Both the position numbers and the translations under genes were made by a program. A stretch of 64,000 nt of DNA from Dehalococcoidia bacterium (GTDB lineage: Bacteria; Chloroflexota; Dehalococcoidia; E44-bin15): assembly GCA_041649635.1 (NCBI GenBank), contig JBAZMV010000004.1:1-64000 (forward strand). Direction: 5' to 3'. The notes under the pieces were generated by a model. That model was not told the DNA's origin and did not search any database. It worked only from the letters and a program-made list of their open reading frames with translations. Positions 47,601-55,029 of this stretch are shown here, piece after piece. Position 1 is the first letter of the stretch. Every line of letters starts with the position of its first letter.

Positions 47601-48080
47601 CGCCATCTCTTCACGAGGGATAACAAGCCTTTCGTGGCCACGTCTCTGGAAGACTTGGACGGCACCGTTCCCATAAACGTCTGGCCCGAGGTCTACCAGC
47701 GCACCAAGGACCTCTGGGTGGAAGGCAACATAGTACTTATCGACGGCAAAGTGCAGAACCGCCGCGACCAGATACAGGTCAGCGTGGACAACGCCCGCCT
47801 CTACCTGCCTGACGACGAGCCCGAGCCGCCCCCGCCGCCCGTTCCGAAACGTAAAATCCGCATCACCGTGACCGAGAGCGAGAGCAAGGAAGCCGACCTC
47901 GAGCGGTTAAAGAGTTTGGTCGGCCTGGTCAGGCAGTACCCGGGCAAGGACGACGTGCTCCTGCGCGTGGAGGTTTCCAACGGCGGCGACACCGTGCGTT
48001 TGTCTCCCGCGGCCTACACCCCGGAGCTGCACGAACGCCTCGTGGAGATAGTGGGCGAGGGTAATGTGGTTGTCGAATAG
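44643..48080 (+). CDS. dnaE: DNA polymerase III subunit alpha
   Basis: Replicative polymerase of 1145 residues. The N-terminal PHP domain starts FTHLHVHTEYSLLDG. The polymerase palm carries the catalytic aspartates in PDIDLDFQDDRRDEV (near residues 393-407), with the family blocks GSAAASLVLYALGITDIDP, STHAAGIVIS, GVFQLEGSGMRAF and AFNKAHSTSYAMIAYQTAYFKANYP. The helix-hairpin-helix and OB-fold (GMVSSPRHLFTRDNKPFVATSLED) follow. Length agrees with DnaE1-type subunits. The ATG shows no Shine-Dalgarno and lies right after a TATAAT. Confidence 0.97.
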   Translation: MFTHLHVHTEYSLLDGLCRIPQLVARAKELGMNSVAITDHGVMHGVIQFYRAARDAGIKPIIGCEMYVAPRGREQKDIADKNPYHVTLLARNEAGYHNLTQLNSKAHLEGFYYKPRVDRDLLVKHREGIIALSGCLQGEVPRLLLDGRTNEAREAALWYKETFGDFYFEIQRHPIAELDKVNPLLIELGQELEIPLVATNDVHYTLKEDFRAHDLLLCVQRNTTMYDAGRYSMGQSFYFTSEEEMRQLFADIPEAVDNTQLVADKCSLELEFGRQLLPEVELPRGMTADTYLEKLCRDGLAKRYGTPSPQLTERLEYELHVIKETNFANYFLVVGDLVSYARNRGILVGVRGSAAASLVLYALGITDIDPVEHKLVFERFLNVERREMPDIDLDFQDDRRDEVITYAAQKWGAECVAQIITFGTFGARAAVRDVGRALGMSYGDVDRVAKLIPATPNVKLDGALEENPELAQLYAADDAVKMLIDDAKRIEGISRHASTHAAGIVISKEPLTRYVPLQRPTRSTEDAIAMTQFSMDDIAKIGLLKMDILGLINLTVLAKTVELIAANKGVKVDMNNLPLDDTKTFELLAAGETTGVFQLEGSGMRAFVKDLKPSTFGDIAAMIALYRPGPMQHIPRFIKAKQGLEPVAFPHPDLANILRDTYGIIVYQDQVLFIVQAFAGYSLGAADIFRKAMGKKIPEVMKKERENFIAGAKRKGFSQKLAEQVFELIEPFAGYAFNKAHSTSYAMIAYQTAYFKANYPVEFMCALMAMHMGNPEKIRSAVTDCNRMGIKVLPPDINRSRVEFSIEKTDDGDAIRFGLNAIKNVGAGAVEPIIKAREEGEFQSIADLCRRADMRSVNKKVMESLIKVGALDKLGLRGVLLANIDRILSLAQRERRLQETGQTTMFDLFGDSVQTPLPELQLEGRDDAPLQEKLSWERELTGLYLSEHPLSSATRKLAAMHTTLCGQIDETMVGKTITIAGMVSSPRHLFTRDNKPFVATSLEDLDGTVPINVWPEVYQRTKDLWVEGNIVLIDGKVQNRRDQIQVSVDNARLYLPDDEPEPPPPPVPKRKIRITVTESESKEADLERLKSLVGLVRQYPGKDDVLLRVEVSNGGDTVRLSPAAYTPELHERLVEIVGEGNVVVE

Positions 48081-48174
48081 CGTCGACCGCAGTTAAATTC
48101 TCTTACTTCTTGTGTTGATAACGGCTGTACAACAGTGTAAGATAAAGCCACGGAGGAATCAGGGGAGGTTAACG

Positions 48175-48402
48175 ATGGAATGGCAAAAGTACATTACCGT
48201 TGATCCGAAAGTTTGCCACGGGAAGGCCTGTATCAAGGGAACCCGCGTCATGGTGTCCGTTATCCTCGATAACCTGGCCGCCGGTCTCACCCCTGAGGAG
48301 ATCGTCCGAAACTACCCCTCCATAAGCGTCAAAGCTGTAAATGCCGCCATCGTCTATGCGGCGGAGCTTGCCAAAGAGCGCGTCGTTTCCATGCCGTCTT
48401 AA
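48175..48402 (+). CDS. DUF433 protein, probable VapB-like antitoxin
   Basis: The 75-residue DUF433 domain has ITVDPKVCHGKACIKGTRVMVSVILDNLAAG and SVKAVNAAIVYAAEL. The ATG at 48175 has GGGGAGG upstream; longer forms lack it. It is followed 9 bases later by a DUF5615 PIN-like gene, the usual arrangement of this toxin-antitoxin class. Confidence 0.85.
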   Translation: MEWQKYITVDPKVCHGKACIKGTRVMVSVILDNLAAGLTPEEIVRNYPSISVKAVNAAIVYAAELAKERVVSMPS

Positions 48403-48411
48403 AGGGGACTG

Positions 48412-48765
48412 ATGGAGTTCAAGGTTGACGAGAATCTGCCGATAGAGGCCGCGGAGCTGCTCCGCGAGGCGGGTTATGATGCGGCTACGGTGCTGGAGCA
48501 AGGGTTGGGTGGCGGAGATGATGCTGAAGTCGCAGCCCTGTGTAAGAAAGAAAAACGCGCCTTAATAACCCTCGACGTCGATTTCTCTGATATTCGCAGC
48601 TATCCTCCCAAGGATTATCACGGTCTGGTCGTGCTGCGACTCAAGTATCTCGATAAAGCCCATGTTCTTGACGCACTCAAAATGGTGGTGCCCAAGTTTG
48701 CCAAGGAGCCGCTTGCGCATCATATGTGGATTGTGGAGGAAGGGCGCATCAGAATCAGGGATTGA
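48412..48765 (+). CDS. DUF5615 PIN-like protein, probable toxin
   Basis: The 117-residue Mut7-C/PIN-like nuclease fold has FKVDENLPIEAAELLREAGYD with the first acidic residues, DAEVAALCKKEKRALITLDVDFSDI with the second acidic cluster, and YHGLVVLRL. It is expected to be an RNase held in check by the DUF433 protein upstream. The fold is compact and complete. Confidence 0.83.
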   Translation: MEFKVDENLPIEAAELLREAGYDAATVLEQGLGGGDDAEVAALCKKEKRALITLDVDFSDIRSYPPKDYHGLVVLRLKYLDKAHVLDALKMVVPKFAKEPLAHHMWIVEEGRIRIRD

Positions 48766-48776
48766 ATCTTGGTCTT

Positions 48777-49556
48777 ATGGCTGAATCTGATATCGTATAC
48801 GTTGCAGTGATTCCTCAGGATTACCCTTCCATAAACCTGTCTAAAGCCGTGTCCGAGATCATCGGCAAGGATGCCTACCAGACGCGGCTGCTGCTGGCGG
48901 GCAGCATACCGCGGATCGTGGCCCGCTGCGTTGGGGCGGGGTCAGCCGAGGCGACGGCGCGCAAGCTGAGGGAGGCGGGGTTGACCACTATAGTGTGCAG
49001 CGACGCCGAGCTGCGCAAGCCGTTCGGCGGAGTAAGGGCCAAGACGATAGTCTTTGGAGACAAAGAGGCTACGTTCCGGCAGGAGGACGAGAAAGAGACG
49101 ACAATGGACGCCATCTTCCTGATTATCAAGGGGACCAGGCAATTTGTGCCGGAGGTTAAGGAAGAGGATAAGACTCCGGTTAAGACCAGGTATAAGCTGG
49201 ATATGGGTAAATCTCTGCTGCTGGGGGGGGTTCCTGTTGTCAAGCGTGTCAGCGAGAAACCCAAATCGGAATCCTCTCAGCCCGAGTGGTTCTTAAGGCT
49301 CTACGAGCGCCGGTCGCCTGATGCTACGGTGGAAATCCTGCAATACGACATGGATTATACATTCCTGGGGGAGGAGACGTCGCTTTCGTCCACGGCCAAT
49401 TTCTTGAATGTCGTCAAGAGATTGCGCGGGATTTATCCGCAGGCGATTTACGACGAGCGGTTGATGAAAACCTCCGTGACGGATATTCCGGGAACTACTC
49501 CCGACGAGGACATCGACATCAACTGCAGACTGATATATTATCAGCATTTACCTTAG
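48777..49556 (+). CDS. Hypothetical protein with L7/L12-C-like repeats
   Basis: The 259-residue soluble protein is of unknown family. Residues about 15-75 (SKAVSEIIGKDAYQTRLLLAGSIPRIVARC...AEATARKLREAGLTTIV) resemble the ribosomal L7/L12 C-terminal fold, which occurs in various unrelated proteins. The remainder has no recognised motif. A frame starting at 48726 overlaps the upstream gene; the ATG at 48777 gives a clean start, though without a clear Shine-Dalgarno. Confidence 0.6.
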   Translation: MAESDIVYVAVIPQDYPSINLSKAVSEIIGKDAYQTRLLLAGSIPRIVARCVGAGSAEATARKLREAGLTTIVCSDAELRKPFGGVRAKTIVFGDKEATFRQEDEKETTMDAIFLIIKGTRQFVPEVKEEDKTPVKTRYKLDMGKSLLLGGVPVVKRVSEKPKSESSQPEWFLRLYERRSPDATVEILQYDMDYTFLGEETSLSSTANFLNVVKRLRGIYPQAIYDERLMKTSVTDIPGTTPDEDIDINCRLIYYQHLP

Positions 49557-49559
49557 TCA

Positions 49560-49757
49560 GTAGTAGGGGCGTATCGCGATACGCCCTATATGGATTCCGG
49601 TTTTCACCGGAATGACGGATTCGAGAAGAGGTATCCTTCCATGACATTTAGGTATATGGAAGGATGGGGGTATCTAGTAGTGCCTGCCCGTTGTGGGCGA
49701 CCACGAGGGTCGCCCCTACACGATGACCGAAATATGGGGGGGATTCCAGGGGGCCTC
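49560..49757. repeat. Cluster of dispersed intergenic repeats
   Basis: GTAGGGGCGTATCGCGATACGCCCTA hairpin, GGATTCCGGTTTTCACCGGAATGACGGAT, ATCCTTCCATGAC...ATGGAAGGATG hairpin, GACCACGAGGGTCGCCCCTACACGATGACCGAAATA (the reverse of the TTTCGGTCATCGTGTAG module). Confidence 0.7.
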
Positions 49758-49759
49758 AA

Positions 49760-50005
49760 CTATATAGTGACGGCGGCGCGGCTTCTCTTAACCGGAGATG
49801 CGATCTTAGCTTTCACAAGAGCCAGTTCCTCTAGCTCCTTCTGTATATTATCCAGCACGCGGCTTTGCAGCTTCACAGTGGTATCAACCTCTTGACCTTT
49901 CTTCCAGCTGATACGCATAACATCCCCGTCGATAGCGACCACCGTATATTTTCCCTTCCTGTTGCTGTACGTTTGCCCGACCTCAAAAGTCTCTTTCTTT
50001 ATCAT
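49760..50005 (-). CDS. Hypothetical protein, 81 residues
   Basis: Small basic protein beginning MIKKETFEVGQTYSNRKGKYTVVAIDGD, a compact beta-barrel-like pattern (SH3/KOW-like) followed by a helix (VLDNIQKELEELALVKAKI). Family not recognised; nucleic-acid binding is conceivable. It lies 43 bases after the helicase gene on the same strand and may be co-transcribed. Confidence 0.6.
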   Translation of the reverse strand: MIKKETFEVGQTYSNRKGKYTVVAIDGDVMRISWKKGQEVDTTVKLQSRVLDNIQKELEELALVKAKIASPVKRSRAAVTI

Positions 50006-50048
50006 GGCGACTCCTTTCCCGGATAGGCTTATTGCTGTCTCAAAGATG

Positions 50049-51326
50049 CTATATCGCGTGCGATAGGTTTCGCCAACCGCTTGCCGTGTATATCTCCGTC
50101 GACTTATCTTTAGCCGAATTGGTTCCTTTCGATGGCAGGAAGCGGCGGCTCGACGGCACGCGCCGCGATTTCATGTTCGTAAAAGACGGCTTGGCCGCTG
50201 TCGGCTCATCGTATTTGAATCCCGTTATCAGCTGCTGCGGAAGCTCCTGGCTCATGATCTTCTCAAGCTCTCGTACCATCGCGTTGTCCTCGGGCGTAAC
50301 GAGCGTGAACGCGTCGCCGCTGCGTTCGGCGCGGCCGGTGCGCCCGATGCGGTGGATGTAGGCGTCGGCGGTATCGGGCATGTCGTAGTTGATTACGTGC
50401 GAGATATGCTCCACGTCCAGGCCGCGCGCGGCGATGTCGGTGGCCACCATGATCTGATACGCGCCGTCCTTGAATCCGTTGAGCGCGGACTGGCGCTGGC
50501 CCTGCGAGCGGTTGCCGTGCAGGCTGGTCACTTTGTAGCCGGAGCGCTCTATCTGCTCCGCGAGCCGGCTGGCGCGCTGCTTGGTGCGTGTGAAGATAAG
50601 CACCGATTCGGTGTCGGTCTGCTTTAATATAGCCAGCAGCAGCCTGGTTTTCAGGTTGCTCGTCACCGGGTACAGTGCGTGCGAGACCGTGCGCGCCGGG
50701 CACGTGAGCCCGACCGCGATGCGCTGCGGGCGGTTCAAAATCTGCGCCGCCAGCTGCTCCACCTCACTCGGGAATGTAGCGGAGAACAGCATCGTCTGCC
50801 GCTGCCTTGGAACATAGCTGATGATGCGACGTATATCGGGCAGGAATCCCATATCGAACATCCTGTCGGCCTCGTCCAGCACCAGCACTTCGACGCCGCT
50901 AAGCTGAGCGAAGCGCTGTCCGATGAGGTCCAGCAGCCGTCCCGGGCAGGCCACGATGACCTCGGTTCCGTTTTGCAGCGCCTTGATCTGCGACGCGGCT
51001 CCCACGCCTCCGTAAACGGTGGCGCTGCGTATGCCGGTGCCGGCCGCGAAGTCGCGAAACGTTTCGTGTATCTGCTCGGCCAGCTCGCGCGTTGGCGCGA
51101 TGATGAGCGCGCGGGTGCGGTTGCGCGGCCCGCCGAGAAGTTTTTGCAGTATCGGCAGGACGAACGCAGCCGTCTTGCCGGTTCCTGTCTGCGCCGTGCC
51201 GATCATGTCGTGTCCGGCCAGCGCCGGGGGGATAGCCGCCTCTTGCACGGGGGTCGGCGCGGTATATCCGGCGCGTTCGACCGCCGCCGTCAGGCGCGGG
51301 TCCAGTTTGAATTGTGCGAAGTTCAC
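50049..51326 (-). CDS. DEAD-box ATP-dependent RNA helicase
   Basis: The 425-residue RNA helicase has the complete motif set: Q motif (FAQFKLDPRL...YTAPTPVQEAAIP), Walker A AQTGTGKT, PTRELAEQ, DEAD in VLDEADRMFDMGF, SAT, IFTRTKQRA, DIAARGLD and HRIGRTGR. The short basic C-terminus (KSRRVPSSRRFLPSKGTNSAK) resembles RhlE-type helicases. A GTG start with AAGGAG 6 bases upstream is used. Its transcript begins with the same structured leader as the three zinc-ribbon genes, followed by a 39-codon zinc-finger ORF, suggesting cold- or RNA-structure-linked control. Confidence 0.95.
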   Translation of the reverse strand: MNFAQFKLDPRLTAAVERAGYTAPTPVQEAAIPPALAGHDMIGTAQTGTGKTAAFVLPILQKLLGGPRNRTRALIIAPTRELAEQIHETFRDFAAGTGIRSATVYGGVGAASQIKALQNGTEVIVACPGRLLDLIGQRFAQLSGVEVLVLDEADRMFDMGFLPDIRRIISYVPRQRQTMLFSATFPSEVEQLAAQILNRPQRIAVGLTCPARTVSHALYPVTSNLKTRLLLAILKQTDTESVLIFTRTKQRASRLAEQIERSGYKVTSLHGNRSQGQRQSALNGFKDGAYQIMVATDIAARGLDVEHISHVINYDMPDTADAYIHRIGRTGRAERSGDAFTLVTPEDNAMVRELEKIMSQELPQQLITGFKYDEPTAAKPSFTNMKSRRVPSSRRFLPSKGTNSAKDKSTEIYTASGWRNLSHAI

Positions 51327-51343
51327 TAAGTCTCCTTGTCTTT

Positions 51344-51463
51344 CTAAGTCAGGCCAATGTCAGCGGATCGAGCGAGGCTTGAGCTGTTGATAACGTTCTC
51401 CGTCCCGGATATCGGGACATCGCCGCAATGGTAACAGGCCAGGGTCTTTTCGATAAAGCTCAT
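51344..51463 (-). CDS. 39-codon zinc-finger ORF between leader and helicase
   Basis: The ORF starts MSFIEKTLACYHCGD, matching the MSFxxKxLxCxxCG start of the zinc-ribbon paralogues at 13.0-15.3 kb, then diverges and stops after 39 codons, 17 bases before the helicase GTG. Its start codon sits in the leader exactly where the full-length paralogues start (GAAGGTCATCCGATG). It is either a shrunken zinc-ribbon gene or a leader peptide that couples the leader to helicase translation. Confidence 0.6.
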   Translation of the reverse strand: MSFIEKTLACYHCGDVPISGTENVINSSSLARSADIGLT

Positions 51464-51586
51464 CGGATGACCTTCTATAATAAATTGTGAACTGAATTCC
51501 GGTCATCCAATACGTTTGAGTAACTTGGCCTTGAAGAGAGATTCTTTCTCAGGGAGATCAAGGGGGTCGCAGAAGGACTGGCAACC
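51461..51586 (-). ncRNA. Candidate cis-regulatory leader RNA, copy 4 (helicase)
   Basis: On the minus strand GGTTGC (from 51586) pairs with GCGACC (one G-U pair). A TCTCTCTTCAAGGCCAAGTTAC block follows, then ATTGGATGACC, complementary to GGTCATCCGAT at the ORF start with one G-U pair. The two changes relative to copies 1-3 both keep pairing. Confidence 0.65.
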
Positions 51587-51603
51587 TTAATTAATTCACT
51601 ATA

Positions 51604-51637
51604 TGTCAAGTATACATGACAATCTGAGTAAATACAA
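51604..51637 (-). promoter_or_regulatory. Promoter of the helicase leader, with near-palindrome
   Basis: Minus-strand TTGTAT (51632-51637), 17 bases, TATACT (51609-51614), 22 bases before the leader hairpin, matching the other three copies. An 18-bp near-palindrome TGTCAAGTATACATGACA (51604-51621) overlaps the -10. Confidence 0.55.
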
Positions 51638-51639
51638 GG

Positions 51640-51860
51640 ATGGGAAGATTCAACCCCCTAACCCCCAGTCTTGGGGGAATTTTATTAGAATGGGGGACAC
51701 CCCCAAATCCCCCGTCAGGAGACTCTGTCTCCTGTACCTCTTTTTATATGTCATTGCGAGGAGTCCTTCCATGATATTGTGGTATGTGGAAAGGCGACGC
51801 GGCAATCTCATCGTTTGTGGGGCATGAGATGTCGGGCGATTCATGAATCGCCCCTACGGT
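51640..51860. repeat. Cluster of dispersed intergenic repeats
   Basis: AACCCCCTAACCCCCAGTCTTGGGGGAAT...GGGGGACACCCCC with GGAGACTCTGTCTCC (the ordered module in reverse orientation), GTCATTGCGAGGAGTCCTTCC...GGCGACGCGGCAATCTC, and GGGCGATTCATGAATCGCCCCTAC. Confidence 0.7.
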
Positions 51861-52246
51861 GATTCCGACCACTCCACCGTGAACTGCTCGCCTTTGTTGG
51901 CGCCGAACAACAGCCTGGAAGGAAGCTCCGTGCAGTAGAGGTAGTAGCTCATTTCCGGCGTGGCCTCGTTATCCGCGAAACAGAAAGCCCAGTCATCGGT
52001 GAAGCCTTCTCCTGCCCCATTGAGCACGCCGCCGGACGGGGGGTTCCCGGGAGCGCCGGGGAGGATGCGCAGGTTGACTTTGAGCTTGTCCGTCAGGGGC
52101 ACCGCCGCGACGAAAGGCGTCCACGACCCTGCCGCGGGACGCACCTCGACGATATATCCTTTCGATGGCAGTTGCTGCCTGTGAACGGTGAGGTGAAACG
52201 GTTCTTCCGCGGGCTGCTTTACGTCATCGTCGCGATTACGGTCCAA
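51854..52246 (-). CDS. Hypothetical protein, 130 residues
   Basis: Soluble protein with no recognised domain; beta-rich pattern (FHLTVHRQQLPSKGYIVEVRPAAG, LKVNLRILPG) and an acidic end. The stop overlaps the edge of a GTAGGGGCG repeat. It lies 66 bases after the DUF6629 gene on the same strand. Function unknown. Confidence 0.5.
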   Translation of the reverse strand: MDRNRDDDVKQPAEEPFHLTVHRQQLPSKGYIVEVRPAAGSWTPFVAAVPLTDKLKVNLRILPGAPGNPPSGGVLNGAGEGFTDDWAFCFADNEATPEMSYYLYCTELPSRLLFGANKGEQFTVEWSESP

Positions 52247-52312
52247 AACACACTTCCTTAGCTATTCTCGTCACACGTCCGATAAAACTGCTGTTGCACC
52301 GGAGAGAGATAT

Positions 52313-52984
52313 TCATGTGCTGTGCTGCAGCTGCTGTTCCTTGTTCTTCTTAGCCGCCTTGGCCTCGTATCTGAAGTAAAGGTAGACTATCAGGCTCAGT
52401 ATCGCGGCGTAGAAGCACCACAGCGAGGGGAAGGTGTTGCAGCAGGACATGTAAGCCGCCGTTCCGCAGGCTACAAGGAGTGCGAATCCCAGTATGGCCA
52501 GACGCTTGTTGCTGGCGACGAGGAAAGGTATAGATACGGCTATGAGGTAGGGGGCCAGCGCCATGGGTGGAGCGGTGACGTGGTAAGTGATACTGCTGCT
52601 CATCATTGTCGCTTCCACAGGATGTCTGATCATGCCGACGAGACAAGCGATCCCGATGTACAGCCCCGCTAGCTGGCAGAGAAGGATGATCTTACGCCGC
52701 ATGCGACCGGTCTCTATCATGTACATCGAGAAAGGCACGAATATGGGCCATAGGACGAAGGCGATAAAGGCATAGGCGTAAATGGCTCCGGCTCTATACG
52801 TGTCCGAGATGACGCCTGTGAGGCTCAGCCAAAGGATTCCCTCGGTGAGCTGGTGTGCAGCGAAGATTATTGGGAACAGGGAGAGCGGTATATCGGCTTT
52901 TCTCTTTTGCAATCTAAGAGTAGCTATGCCTCCGATGGCAAGCGCGCCGCTGGCTGCAAGGCTGGCCGGTGCGGAAAAACACAT
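52313..52984 (-). CDS. DUF6629-like multi-pass membrane protein
   Basis: The 223-residue protein has about seven hydrophobic segments and the family's N-terminal MCFSAPASLAASGAL, followed by FAAHQLTEGILWLSL. The C-terminus is cytoplasmic-looking and Lys/Gln-rich (KAAKKNKEQQLQ). Related proteins are uncharacterised. No regulatory signals stand out. Confidence 0.7.
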   Translation of the reverse strand: MCFSAPASLAASGALAIGGIATLRLQKRKADIPLSLFPIIFAAHQLTEGILWLSLTGVISDTYRAGAIYAYAFIAFVLWPIFVPFSMYMIETGRMRRKIILLCQLAGLYIGIACLVGMIRHPVEATMMSSSITYHVTAPPMALAPYLIAVSIPFLVASNKRLAILGFALLVACGTAAYMSCCNTFPSLWCFYAAILSLIVYLYFRYEAKAAKKNKEQQLQHST

Positions 52985-53094
52985 CGCTCTTTTACCTTTC
53001 CTTGACCTTTTGTCAGTTTAAACATGTTAGCAAGATATGCTAATAGAGTCAAGCAATCCAGTTTGTTCGGCACGATGCTGAATCTCCAACCCCC

Positions 53095-53270
53095 ATAAAT
53101 CCCCCACCTCGGTCATCGTGTAAGGGCTTGATTAATCAAGCCCCTACGGAATATGGATTCCGGTTTTCACCGGAATGACGGATGTAGGGGCAGACCTGCG
53201 TGTCTACCCACTGCGGGCGAACACATAGGTTCGCCCCTACCCGGTAACCAACGTATGGCAGGGGGTTGAA
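53095..53270. repeat. Cluster of dispersed intergenic repeats
   Basis: TCGGTCATCGTGTAAGGGCTTGATTAATCAAGCCCCTACGG, ATGGATTCCGGTTTTCACCGGAATGACGGAT, and GGGCGAACACATAGGTTCGCCCCTAC, ending with GGCAGGGGGTTGAATC. No gene is seen between 52985 and 53404. Confidence 0.7.
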
Positions 53271-53404
53271 TCTGCGAATCAAGCATCCCATCATTGCAAT
53301 CTCATACCATTCTCTGTTATCCTTACTTACTTCTCACTGATTCCATAGTGCGACATGCTGTTCGGTTGAGGAAAACGTCGTTATTCTTCGTTAAGGAGGT
53401 AGCT

Positions 53405-54883
53405 ATGCCGTCCAAATATGATGTCATCGTTATCGGAGCCGGGCCCGGCGGTATCACCTGCGCCGCGTTACTGGCAAAGAAAGGCTTGAGCGTGCTGGTT
53501 CTCGATAAGAACCGGGACGTTGGCGGCAAGCAGATGTCTGTCTCGGCAAAAGGGTACCATGCCGAGCTGTGGCCCACCGGAGGGCTGCCGGTGCAAGGCG
53601 GTTCCTGGCTGGAGGCCTTCAAAGCGCTGGGCATAGAGTCCAAGTTCAGGGTTTCCGTGAAGGATATCGAGATGCTGTACAGGCGTTCCGGAGGGAAGTG
53701 GCAGCACACGGTAACGAAGATGGACCCGTACGTTCTGCCGGATCCCAACGCAATGTTCGACCAGTGGGGTCTGAACGATAAACAGCGCGAGTTCGCCTTG
53801 AAGCTGCTGGCCGAGATCGCGTTAATGCCTTCCAACCAGATAAACGATCTGGATGATACAACCGTCCGCGAATATCTGGAGCAGTATCCCGACATGCCGC
53901 GAGCGTTGTACGGGTATTTTGCCTTCCTTACGCACGCATTTAACGTCGGGTTGATCGACCTGGTGCCGATGTCGGAGGTTATAAAGGCCTTTCAGCGGCT
54001 TATGGCTCAGCCGCTCGCATATCCCATCGGCGGCTACGGACGCATGTCTCAGAATATCGCCGGGGTATTGAAAGATTGCGGCGGTCATATAAAGAATAAG
54101 ACACGCGTCGAGAAGATACTGATAGAGGACGGGCGCGCGGTCGGAGTCGTCGCAAAAGATGCCGTATACAGGGCGCCGATCATCGTGAGCGGCGCCGGTT
54201 TGCAGCCGACGGTGCTCAAGCTGGTCGGGGAGCGTTATTACGACAAAAGCTACATCGATTATATAAAGAACCTCCTGCCCAGCAACGGGTTCACCGGCTG
54301 CCATTATGTTCTGAGCAAGCCCGTGCTCAAATACGGACTGTACCAGGTATGGTCGGAAGATGCCTGGTGGGACATGGAGCGCCAGGACGCGGTGAGGAGC
54401 GGCAAGATGCCCGCCGACCTGGTAGTTACCGTGATCGTGCCTACTAATTATGACCCGGCTATGGGGCCGGAGGGCAAGCAGGTCGTTGTATTCGGCACGC
54501 CGTGCTCTCCCGACCCGTCGGATAAAACCATAGCCGCTCTGTGGAAAAAGAACGATCAGCAGATGGCCGAGATGTTCCCGGAGATCGTGCCGTTCATCGA
54601 ATCGAAGGGCCCTTATTCGGGCCCGGCGCAGGTATCAGCCATGAGCCGCGACCAGGTTCTGCCGGCGCAGGGAGGGGAGGCGTGCGGCCTGTGCGTGACG
54701 ATAGGCCAGTGCGGCAAGTACAAGCCTTCGGCTAAATCGCCGATACCGGGGTTGTTCTACGTTGGCTTCGACGCGGGTAGCACAGCCTTCATGGGCTCGC
54801 AGCAGGCCGTCGATTCGGCATTAAGGGTGGCGCCGCTTATTTACCGACAGCACCTGGAGGACAGGCAGGCGGGGAGGGGGTAG
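53405..54883 (+). CDS. Phytoene-desaturase-like FAD-dependent oxidoreductase
   Basis: The 493-residue flavoprotein has the N-terminal VIVIGAGPGGITCAALLAKKGLSVLVLDKN dinucleotide-binding fold, GGYGRMSQNIAGVLKDCGGHIKNKTRVEKI (CrtI/NAD(P)-type amine-oxidase-like domain) and the C-terminal FYVGFDAGSTAFMGSQQAVDSALR FAD-contact region. Relatives desaturate or isomerise polyprenoids and related lipids; the substrate here is open. The ATG at 53405 has AAGGAGG upstream; the frame reads open to 53294 but without support. Confidence 0.82.
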   Translation: MPSKYDVIVIGAGPGGITCAALLAKKGLSVLVLDKNRDVGGKQMSVSAKGYHAELWPTGGLPVQGGSWLEAFKALGIESKFRVSVKDIEMLYRRSGGKWQHTVTKMDPYVLPDPNAMFDQWGLNDKQREFALKLLAEIALMPSNQINDLDDTTVREYLEQYPDMPRALYGYFAFLTHAFNVGLIDLVPMSEVIKAFQRLMAQPLAYPIGGYGRMSQNIAGVLKDCGGHIKNKTRVEKILIEDGRAVGVVAKDAVYRAPIIVSGAGLQPTVLKLVGERYYDKSYIDYIKNLLPSNGFTGCHYVLSKPVLKYGLYQVWSEDAWWDMERQDAVRSGKMPADLVVTVIVPTNYDPAMGPEGKQVVVFGTPCSPDPSDKTIAALWKKNDQQMAEMFPEIVPFIESKGPYSGPAQVSAMSRDQVLPAQGGEACGLCVTIGQCGKYKPSAKSPIPGLFYVGFDAGSTAFMGSQQAVDSALRVAPLIYRQHLEDRQAGRG

Positions 54884-54899
54884 GGAACCCTAGTGAATA

Positions 54900-55005
54900 G
54901 TGAGTAGCGTGTAGGGGCGAGGTCGTCTCGCCCTCCATGGGTTCCGGCCTTCGCCGGAATGACGATCAAAAGAGAAGGGGCGAACCATTGGTTCGCCCCT
55001 TTGCC
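54900..55005. repeat. Dispersed repeats; terminator-like hairpin for the flanking convergent genes
   Basis: GTAGGGGCGAGGTCGTCTCGCCCTCC, GGGTTCCGGCCTTCGCCGGAATGACGAT, and AAGGGGCGAACC-ATT-GGTTCGCCCCTT (54976-55002) with a following T-run, which can terminate transcription from both sides. Confidence 0.65.
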
Positions 55006-55029
55006 ATTTAGTTATACGATAAGTCGATT

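Noticed and set aside
49590..49895. 101-codon open frame on the plus strand
   Set aside because: Half of it is repeat sequence and the rest is antisense to the 81-residue gene at 49760-50005.
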